From: Clostridiaceae bacterium | Lineage (GTDB): Bacteria; Bacillota; Clostridia; Saccharofermentanales; Fastidiosipilaceae | Direction: 5' to 3' | Assembly (NCBI GenBank): GCA_012800515.1 | Contig: JAAZJE010000060.1 | Coordinates: 1 to 6,866, forward strand | Length of the DNA: 6,866 nucleotides | Shown: positions 1 to 5,172 of the stretch, one piece after another | Numbering within the stretch: the first letter of the stretch is position 1 | How the letters are laid out: each line of letters starts with the position of its first letter | The notes under the pieces: model-generated | The model's input: the letters and a program-made list of their open reading frames with translations, nothing else | Database searches by the model: none | What the model was told of the DNA's origin: nothing | Program-made: the position numbers and the translations under genes

Positions 1-1031
1 AAAAATTATTTACTACGAAAAAACTACTCACTCTAATCCTGATCATTCCGGCGCTGATTCTATCCGCCTGTACCGTGGCGCCCGCCCAACCCGAAACACA
101 GCCACCGACTCAACCGACCGACGCTCCCGCCCAACCCGTGCGCATCGCCGCGCTCAAGGGCCCGACGGCCATGGGATTGGCCGGAATCGTCAAAGACGAT
201 CCGAACGGCGAGCGCTATACGCTGAATTTATCCGCGGCACCCGACGCGATTCCGCCGCTGCTGGTTAAAGGCGAAGTCGATATCGCCTGCATTCCCGGCA
301 ACTTGGCCGCCGTGCTGTACAACCGCCAGCCGGAACTCCTGCAAATGATCGTGATCAACACCGTCGGGGTCCTCTATCTGACCGACAACGGCGGAACTTC
401 GGTAAAGAAGGTAGAGGATCTCAAAGGTAAAACCATCGTTCTCGCCGGCAAAGGCGCCACTCCCGAGTACGCTCTGAATTATATTCTGGATGCCAACGAA
501 ATTAACCCCGCCGCTGTTAAGCTGGATTTCAAATCCGAACATGCCGAGGCCGTCGCCGCTCTGGCTCAGGGCAAGGCGGACCTGGCTCTCATGCCTCAGC
601 CTTTTGTCACCGTCGCCCAGACCAAGAACCCTTCTATCAGGGTGGTCATCGATATGAATGAGGCTTGGGAAGAGGCTGCGAGCCTGAAAGGCGAACCCGG
701 TCGTCTCGTTATGGGTGTCGCCGTCGCCCGTCGCGCCTTCATTGAGGAAAATCCCGCCGCCGTTCGTCAATTCCTGGCCGATTACGCAGCTTCACAGCAA
801 TTCGTCACGACCGACACCGCCGGAGCCGCGGCGGTCATCGGGGAAATGGACATCGTGCCGCAACCCGTCGCCATCAAGGCACTTCCCTACTGCGGCATCA
901 GTAACATAGCCGGAGCGGAGATGCAGACCATAATGGACGGTTTCCTGGCCGCCCTCTTCGCGCAGAATCCCAAGGCCGTGGGCGGAGCGCTTCCGCCCGC
1001 CGACTTCTACTTCACGGGCAATGAAAGCTGA
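1..1031 (+). CDS. ABC transporter substrate-binding lipoprotein, NMT1/SsuA/TauA-like (5' end off the window)
   Basis: This is the extracytoplasmic solute-binding protein of the importer encoded by this gene and the next two. The frame is open from the window edge. The codons at 3..74 read as a lipoprotein signal peptide: a Lys-containing start, a Leu/Ile-rich core, then the lipobox L-S-A-C, with the lipidated Cys at 69..71. The GTG at 75, the first possible start inside the window, would discard this signal, so the true start is almost certainly a few codons upstream of base 1. A Pro/Thr/Gln-rich linker (about 78..140) joins the membrane anchor to a type 2 periplasmic-binding fold. That fold opens with V-R-I-A-A-L and the K-G-P-T-A-M-G loop at 156..176, and it contains a D-L-K-G-K strand of the kind seen in NMT1/THI5 and SsuA proteins. 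The length (about 342 residues in the window) fits the family. The substrate cannot be read from the sequence; nitrate, sulfonate, taurine or a pyrimidine precursor are family possibilities. The stop overlaps the permease start by 11 bases. Confidence 0.88.
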   Translation, partial: KLFTTKKLLTLILIIPALILSACTVAPAQPETQPPTQPTDAPAQPVRIAALKGPTAMGLAGIVKDDPNGERYTLNLSAAPDAIPPLLVKGEVDIACIPGNLAAVLYNRQPELLQMIVINTVGVLYLTDNGGTSVKKVEDLKGKTIVLAGKGATPEYALNYILDANEINPAAVKLDFKSEHAEAVAALAQGKADLALMPQPFVTVAQTKNPSIRVVIDMNEAWEEAASLKGEPGRLVMGVAVARRAFIEENPAAVRQFLADYAASQQFVTTDTAGAAAVIGEMDIVPQPVAIKALPYCGISNIAGAEMQTIMDGFLAALFAQNPKAVGGALPPADFYFTGNES

Positions 1032-1908
1032 ACGCAAAAATCTTCTCTGTCGCGCCGGAGCGATCCTGTTCTGGCTTCTGCTCTGGCAACTCCTGGCCGA
1101 GTTAAAGGTCTTTGCCTTCTTCCTAGCCTCGCCCGTAGCCGCGTTGCGCCGCCTGATTGAATTGGCGACCGGCGCACGATTTTGGCTGACGTTGCTTCTC
1201 TCACTCGCTCGCGTCATCGGCGGCTATTTCATCGGCGCTACTCTCGGCGTCCTCTTCGCGCTCCTGAGCTTTTCCTTCAAAGCGGCGCGCTACCTCTTTT
1301 CGCCCCTGGTAACAACCGCCCGCACAGTACCCGTGGCCTCGTTCGTGATTCTCCTGCTCTTCTTCACAAATCAGGACAGCCTGGCTCTATGGGTTGTGGC
1401 GATAATCTGTATGCCGATCTACTATCAGCGCTTCCTGGCCGCCCTCGAGGCTCAGGATCGCGAACTCCTGGAATTGAATCGGGTCTTCTTCGTACCCGCT
1501 GCCAATAAATGGCGCTACTATTATTCGGGCGCATTCCTGCCCGCTCTCGACAACGCCGCCACCATCGCCGTCGGCCTGGCTTTTAAATCCGGGGTGGCGG
1601 CCGAAGTCATAGCTCTGGCCCGCAATTCAATCGGCTTGAACCTTTACGAGGCCAAAGTCTATCTCATACCGGAAAATCTCTTCGCCTGGACGATCGTCAT
1701 TGTCGTCCTCTCCGCTCTATTCACAAAGACTATGAATCTTTTGCACCTGTTGTTGTGGCGGTGGGGTGGACGACACTCACTCCTGGGCGCAGCCATAAAC
1801 GGAAGCAACACCCCGACCGGGGACAACGCCTTAGCCGGTAGCAACGCCGTGAACGGGGACAACGCCTTAGCCGGTAGCAACGCAGTGAACGGAGGGAAAG
1901 ATGAATAG
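1021..1908 (+). CDS. ABC transporter permease, SsuC/TauC-like (binding-protein-dependent transport, MetI fold)
   Basis: This is the inner-membrane channel subunit of the importer. The 295 residues contain about six hydrophobic segments (roughly residues 11-27, 64-84, 95-115, 121-140, 175-200 and 222-247), as expected for this family. The cytoplasmic coupling (EAA) loop that contacts the ATPase lies at about residues 148-175 and ends in the typical hydrophobic-Leu-Pro (F-L-P). The usual EAA...G is replaced by E-L-N-R-V-F-F, so the conserved Gly is Phe. After the last membrane segment there is a hydrophilic tail (residues 261-295) built from five hexapeptides of the form G-[S/D]-N-x-x-x, encoded by a DNA tandem repeat. 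Such a tail is not a normal part of this family. ATG at 1021 lies inside the previous gene with no clear Shine-Dalgarno, which suggests translational coupling. The 3' end overlaps the ATPase gene by 8 bases. Family assignment is secure; substrate is not. Confidence 0.9.
   Translation: MKAERKNLLCRAGAILFWLLLWQLLAELKVFAFFLASPVAALRRLIELATGARFWLTLLLSLARVIGGYFIGATLGVLFALLSFSFKAARYLFSPLVTTARTVPVASFVILLLFFTNQDSLALWVVAIICMPIYYQRFLAALEAQDRELLELNRVFFVPAANKWRYYYSGAFLPALDNAATIAVGLAFKSGVAAEVIALARNSIGLNLYEAKVYLIPENLFAWTIVIVVLSALFTKTMNLLHLLLWRWGGRHSLLGAAINGSNTPTGDNALAGSNAVNGDNALAGSNAVNGGKDE
1801..1890 (+). repeat. 36-bp tandem repeat (about 2.5 copies) coding for the permease C-terminal tail
   Basis: Two adjacent 36-base units, 1819..1854 and 1855..1890, differ at a single base (C at 1848, A at 1884). 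A degenerate half unit at 1801..1818 matches the second half of the unit (1837..1854) at 13 of 18 bases. Each full unit encodes G-D-N-A-L-A-G-S-N-A-V-N, itself two related hexapeptides. The period is a multiple of three, so gain or loss of units would stay in frame. The array ends directly at the Shine-Dalgarno of the next gene. Confidence 0.93.
1891..1896 (+). promoter_or_regulatory. Shine-Dalgarno of the ATPase gene, inside the permease reading frame
   Basis: GGAGGG sits four bases before the ATG at 1901 and within the last permease codons, immediately after the tandem repeat. It supports the 1901 start. Confidence 0.75.
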
Positions 1909-2557
1909 TCCGAAAGATCCCATATTCCGTTTCAGCGACCTGACTCTTTACCGCCCGGGCCGGGAAGAACCGCTCTTTCGCGACTTATCGCTGGAAGTAA
2001 ATACCGGCGATCGCCTGCTCCTCATTGGTCCTTCCGGATCGGGAAAGACAACGCTCCTGCGCCTGATAATGGGTCTCGAACAGCCCGACGTGGGCGAGAA
2101 AGAGTTTTGGATCCCGACCCGCTGTCCGTCCGCCGCCGGTGACCCGCCGCGGCAACTGTTCTCCGTCTGTTTTCAGGAGGATCGCCTCCTTCCCGGCCTC
2201 AGTGCTATCGATAATGTGAACTATGTCCTGCCGCGTGCGGAGCGGAAGCGCGGCCTCGCGCTGACGACTCTGCGCCGCCTGGGTCTGTCAGACGTGGAAA
2301 TTAACCAGCCAGTCGACTTATATTCGGGCGGCATGAAGCGCCGGGTGGCATTGGCCCGCGCCCTGGTCGTGCCGGCCTCTCTCTACATGCTCGACGAGCC
2401 TTTCAGTGGCCTTGATCCACTGCTTCGGGATCGTGCCCTCGACCTGATCCTCGAAACAGCGGAGCAAAATTCAGCCGCCCTGATCATCAGCGGACACGTT
2501 CCGGACTTGGCCGAACGACTGAACGCGCAGGTCTTAAATCTTATTAGTACTAACTAA
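1901..2557 (+). CDS. ABC transporter ATP-binding protein, SsuB/TauB-like
   Basis: This is the cytoplasmic ATPase that drives the importer through the permease coupling loop. All nucleotide-binding motifs are intact in the 218 residues: Walker A G-P-S-G-S-G-K-T-T (43-51), Q-loop Gln 92 (F-Q-E-D-R-L-L-P), ABC signature Y-S-G-G-M (141-145, with Tyr where Leu is usual), Walker B L-Y-M-L-D-E (161-166), D-loop S-G-L-D (169-172) and the switch His 199. The protein is slightly short for the nitrate/sulfonate/taurine group, mainly through a brief C-terminus after the H-loop, but it looks functional. It starts 8 bases inside the permease gene with a good Shine-Dalgarno and is the last gene of the transporter operon. 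No intrinsic terminator is visible after its TAA stop. The substrate cannot be inferred from the ATPase. Confidence 0.92.
   Translation: MNSPKDPIFRFSDLTLYRPGREEPLFRDLSLEVNTGDRLLLIGPSGSGKTTLLRLIMGLEQPDVGEKEFWIPTRCPSAAGDPPRQLFSVCFQEDRLLPGLSAIDNVNYVLPRAERKRGLALTTLRRLGLSDVEINQPVDLYSGGMKRRVALARALVVPASLYMLDEPFSGLDPLLRDRALDLILETAEQNSAALIISGHVPDLAERLNAQVLNLISTN
2544..2553. repeat. 10-bp perfect palindrome at the end of the ATPase gene
   Basis: TTAGTACTAA reads the same on both strands and ends one base before the TAA stop at 2555..2557. It could be an operator half-embedded in the gene end or chance; nothing else supports a role. Confidence 0.35.
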
Positions 2558-2588
2558 CATTATTTCCATTTATTTCCTATCTTTCTAT

Positions 2589-2617
2589 GTGCAAACTCCC
2601 CTGTTGTATGGTATAAT
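2589..2617 (+). promoter_or_regulatory. Predicted sigma-70-type extended -10 promoter for hydCBA
   Basis: The -10 box TATAAT (2612..2617) is a perfect consensus and is preceded by TG-n (2609..2611), giving an extended -10. The -35 position at 17-base spacing (GTGCAA, 2589..2594) is weak, matching TTGACA at about three of six positions, as is common when the extended -10 is present. Transcription would start around 2623..2625, giving a leader of roughly 115 bases before hydC. Confidence 0.65.
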
Positions 2618-2665
2618 TTTGCCCGTTATCAGATCGGTCGGGTCGCATTGCGTATCGGCAGGCGT

Positions 2666-2681
2666 TCCGGAAAGATCCGGG
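2666..2681 (+). other. Small hairpin in the hydC leader
   Basis: CCGGA (2667..2671) pairs with TCCGG (2676..2680) across a four-base AAGA loop, and T2666 with G2681 could add a wobble pair. The stem is short, lies in the predicted untranslated leader, and has no T-run after it, so it is not a terminator. Confidence 0.4.
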
Positions 2682-2683
2682 TC

Positions 2684-2704
2684 GTCACTCCGTTTCGTCG
2701 TGAC
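2684..2704 (+). other. Second small inverted repeat in the hydC leader
   Basis: GTCAC (2684..2688) pairs with GTGAC (2700..2704) across an 11-base loop. The stem is weak and its significance is uncertain; together with the preceding hairpin it could stabilise or regulate the leader. Confidence 0.3.
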
Positions 2705-2730
2705 ACTCTCACCGGTCAATATAGTTATGT

Positions 2731-2735
2731 GGAGG
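2731..2735 (+). promoter_or_regulatory. Shine-Dalgarno of hydC
   Basis: GGAGG lies five bases before the ATG at 2741 and fixes that start. No competing in-frame start with a better site is nearby. Confidence 0.8.
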
Positions 2736-2740
2736 CATAA

Positions 2741-3253
2741 ATGTCTAAGATCGACCTAAGTATGGACGCCTTGGATCCGGCCAAGTTAAAGGAGATCGAT
2801 GCGCTCGTTGAGTCGCTTCCCGATCCTTCCGGCAGCTTGATCCAAATTCTGCACAAGGCGCAATCCCTGTTCGGCTATTTGCCGCCGGAATTGCAGCTCT
2901 ATGTGGCCCGCAAAGTAGGTGTACCCGCCGCCCGTGTCAACGGCGTCGTCAGTTTCTACTCTTTCTTCATTGAAAATCCCGAGGGCAAGTACAACATAGC
3001 CATCTGTTTGGGAACCGCCTGCTTCGTCAAAGGAGCGGCGGAGGTGTTGGAGAAGTTCCGGACGGAGTTGAATTTACCCAAGGAAAAATCAAGAACGGAC
3101 GACGGCTTGTTCTCCATAGCCGAAGTGCGCTGTATCGGCGCCTGCGCTCTGGCACCGGTGTTGCGTATCGGCGACAAGATCTACGGTCATGTAAAGCCCG
3201 CCGACGTGCCGGGTATCATTCAGCATTATCGCGATTTAGAGGAGGAGGGCTAA
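2741..3253 (+). CDS. hydC: HydC, NuoE-like [2Fe-2S] subunit of NADH-linked [FeFe] hydrogenase
   Basis: This is the small electron-transfer subunit of the cytoplasmic HydABC hydrogenase (HndA in Desulfovibrio naming), related to NuoE of complex I. The 170 residues fit the family. The N-terminal half (to about residue 80) is the helical NuoE region, with the typical L-x-x-A-Q-x-x-F-G-Y-L-P and V-x-G-V-V-S-F-Y-S-F-F stretches. The C-terminal half is a thioredoxin-like ferredoxin fold carrying the four [2Fe-2S] ligands as C89-x4-C94 and C131-x3-C135, all present. It would exchange electrons with HydB, which carries the FMN. It is the first gene of the hydrogenase operon, behind the predicted promoter, and its stop is one base before the hydB ATG. 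A complex I NuoE is unlikely because a hydrogenase catalytic gene follows. Confidence 0.93.
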   Translation: MSKIDLSMDALDPAKLKEIDALVESLPDPSGSLIQILHKAQSLFGYLPPELQLYVARKVGVPAARVNGVVSFYSFFIENPEGKYNIAICLGTACFVKGAAEVLEKFRTELNLPKEKSRTDDGLFSIAEVRCIGACALAPVLRIGDKIYGHVKPADVPGIIQHYRDLEEEG

Positions 3254-3254
3254 G

Positions 3255-5162
3255 ATGAAGAAAGATCATAGGACCAATACTGAGCAGTATACTCGCCTGA
3301 ACTCACGGGCCGATCTCGATCGCCTGGCGGAAGCGAACCGTGACCTGGTGGCTCTGCGTCACGAGCAGGCCGAGCGCGACCCGAATCGTAAGGTTCAGGT
3401 CGAACTTCTGGTCTGCGGCGGAACCGGCTGTCACTCGACGGGAGCGGGAGTGCTTATGGAAAATCTGCGCCAGGCTCTGGTCGCTCATAATGTTGATTGG
3501 GCAAAGGTGGTTCAGGTCGGATGCCTCGGCTTCTGCGCACAGGGACCGATTGTCCTGGTCATGCCGGACAACATCTTCTACGTTAAGGTGCAGCCGGAAG
3601 ATGCCGAGCGTATCGTCACCGAGCATGTTATCAAGAACGAGATAATTAATGATCTTATCTATGTCGATCCGGAGACGGGCGAATACGTTCCCCATCATGC
3701 CGACATGGGCTTTTATCGTAAGCAGAAGCGTGTCGCTCTGCGGAATTGCGGCCTGATCGATCCCGAGGAAATTTTGGAATCGATCGCCGTCGGCGGTTAT
3801 CAGGCGCTGGCCAAATGTCTCTTTGACTATACGCCGCAGGAGGTTATCGACGTTCTCAAGGCCTCTGGACTGCGCGGTCGCGGTGGCGCCGGCTTCCCGA
3901 CCGGAGTGAAGTGGCAGTTCGCCGCCAATAACCAAGGCGAGAAGAAGTATGTGATATGCAACGGCGACGAAGGCGACCCGGGTGCTTTCATGGATCGCTC
4001 GATCATGGAGGATGACCCGAACTCGGTCGTTGAGGCGATGACGATTGCCGGCTACGCAATCGGCGCTCATGACGGCCTTATCTATGTCCGCGCCGAATAT
4101 CCCGTGGCGGTCTGGCGCCTGCAAACGGCGATTCACGAGGCTAGGATGCTGGGCCTGCTGGGCAAGAACATTCTCGGTAGCGGCTTTGATTTCGATATCA
4201 AGATCAGCCTCGGTGCCGGCGCTTTCGTCTGCGGCGAAGAAACCGCTCTGATCCACTCCGCCGAGGGACATCGCGGCGAGCCGACCCGCAAGCCCCCCTT
4301 CCCCGCCGAATCCGGTTATATGGGTCTCCCGACCATCGTCAACAATGTCGAGACTTTTGCCAATGTCCCGATTATCATCACTAAGGGAGCCGAATGGTTC
4401 TCCTCCATCGGAACGGAACATTCCAAGGGTACCAAGGTCTTCGCTCTCGCCGGCCATGTGAACAATATCGGTCTGGTTGAGGTGCCGATGGGCACAACGT
4501 TGCGCGAGATCGTCTTCGAAATCGGCGGCGGCGTTCCCGACGGCAAGGCGTTCAAGGCGGTGCAGACCGGCGGTCCTTCCGGCGGCGTCATTACCACCGA
4601 GAACCTCGACACTCCGATCGACTTCCAGAGCCTGGGGGCAATCGGCTCGATGATGGGCTCCGGCGGAATGATCGTCATGAACGAAGATAACGACATGGTC
4701 GAAGTTGCCCGTTTCTACCTCGATTTCACCTGCGACGAGTCCTGCGGTAAGTGCACTCCCTGCCGAATTGGCACGACCAGAGTGCGGGAGTTGCTGGACA
4801 AGCTACTCGAACTGCGCGGCGATATGGAAACCCTGACTATTCTCAAGCAGCTGTGCAATGCCATCCGCGACTCGGCGCTCTGCGCACTTGGTCAGACAGC
4901 GCCGAACCCGGTTCTGTCAACCATGCGCTACTTCCCCGAGGAGTACGAGCGCTATGCCCGCCGCGAGGTGCGCAAATACTACAGCATCAATCCGGAACTC
5001 TGCATCGGCTGCACGCGTTGCGTCAAGGCCTGCCCGGTCGATGCCATATCCGGTACATTGCGCCAGCCGCACGTGATCGATCCCGAAAAATGTATTGCCT
5101 GCGGTGCCTGCCACAAGGTCTGCCCGGTCAAGCCGGATAAGGCCATCGTATTGCCGCGTTAG
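3255..5162 (+). CDS. hydB: HydB, NuoF-like NADH-binding flavoprotein subunit of [FeFe] hydrogenase
   Basis: HydB takes electrons to or from NAD(H) through FMN and passes them to HydA. At 635 residues it is close to Thermotoga HydB and longer than NuoF because of extra domains at both ends. In order: a thioredoxin-like [2Fe-2S] domain (about 48-125; ligands C54-x4-C59 and C90-x3-C94), equivalent to the separate HndB-type ferredoxin; the FMN/NADH domain with the glycine-rich G-L-R-G-R-G-G-A-G-F-P-T-G (205-217), G-D-E-G-D-P-G-A-F-M-D-R (237-248) and G-A-G-A-F-V-C-G-E-E-T-A-L (320-332); an SLBB domain (about 395-480); a [4Fe-4S] site with C497-x2-C500-x2-C503 plus C543; and a C-terminal two-[4Fe-4S] ferredoxin (C583/C586/C589/C593 and C613/C616/C619/C623). 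All expected ligands are present. C493 and C534 are extra cysteines near the [4Fe-4S] site. A purine-rich Shine-Dalgarno lies at 3241..3249. Confidence 0.95.
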   Translation: MKKDHRTNTEQYTRLNSRADLDRLAEANRDLVALRHEQAERDPNRKVQVELLVCGGTGCHSTGAGVLMENLRQALVAHNVDWAKVVQVGCLGFCAQGPIVLVMPDNIFYVKVQPEDAERIVTEHVIKNEIINDLIYVDPETGEYVPHHADMGFYRKQKRVALRNCGLIDPEEILESIAVGGYQALAKCLFDYTPQEVIDVLKASGLRGRGGAGFPTGVKWQFAANNQGEKKYVICNGDEGDPGAFMDRSIMEDDPNSVVEAMTIAGYAIGAHDGLIYVRAEYPVAVWRLQTAIHEARMLGLLGKNILGSGFDFDIKISLGAGAFVCGEETALIHSAEGHRGEPTRKPPFPAESGYMGLPTIVNNVETFANVPIIITKGAEWFSSIGTEHSKGTKVFALAGHVNNIGLVEVPMGTTLREIVFEIGGGVPDGKAFKAVQTGGPSGGVITTENLDTPIDFQSLGAIGSMMGSGGMIVMNEDNDMVEVARFYLDFTCDESCGKCTPCRIGTTRVRELLDKLLELRGDMETLTILKQLCNAIRDSALCALGQTAPNPVLSTMRYFPEEYERYARREVRKYYSINPELCIGCTRCVKACPVDAISGTLRQPHVIDPEKCIACGACHKVCPVKPDKAIVLPR

Positions 5163-5166
5163 GAGG
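5161..5166 (+). promoter_or_regulatory. Shine-Dalgarno that fixes the GTG start of hydA
   Basis: AGGAGG overlaps the hydB stop (5160..5162) and lies six bases before the GTG at 5173. The next in-frame ATG, at 5215, has no such site and would remove the first strand of the [2Fe-2S] domain. Confidence 0.85.
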
Positions 5167-5172
5167 ATAGCA

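Larger units (their letters stand above)
2558..2740. other. Intergenic region between transporter and hydrogenase operons
   Basis: This is the only real spacer in the window (183 bases). The first 65 bases are AT- and pyrimidine-rich with no GC-rich stem followed by a T-run, so no intrinsic terminator is visible. A promoter lies near the middle. The following predicted leader of about 115 bases is more GC-rich and has two short hairpins before the Shine-Dalgarno of hydC. I saw no small ORF with a convincing ribosome site, no tRNA and no clear Rex-type operator (the redox regulator that often controls such operons). Confidence 0.7.

Noticed and set aside
228..770. Open frame of 180 codons on the - strand within the binding-protein gene
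   Set aside because: It mirrors a well-supported lipoprotein gene and has no motif or ribosome site of its own.
1811..1822. CCCC-GACC-GGGG inverted repeat in the permease gene
   Set aside because: It lies in coding DNA at the edge of the tandem repeat, has a four-pair stem and no T-run; it is explained by the repeat and codon use.
1801..1890. Considered as a CRISPR-like array
   Set aside because: The copies are directly adjacent without unique spacers and are in frame inside a gene, so this is a coding tandem repeat.
2558..2625. Possible intrinsic terminator between the two operons, suggested by short T-runs
   Set aside because: No GC-rich stem precedes the T-runs; the TTTT near 2617 belongs to the downstream edge of the -10 box.
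3303..4457. Long open frame of 384 codons on the - strand
   Set aside because: It lies entirely inside hydB, which has every expected domain and ligand. The antisense translation has no recognisable domain, and long antisense frames are common in GC-biased genes.
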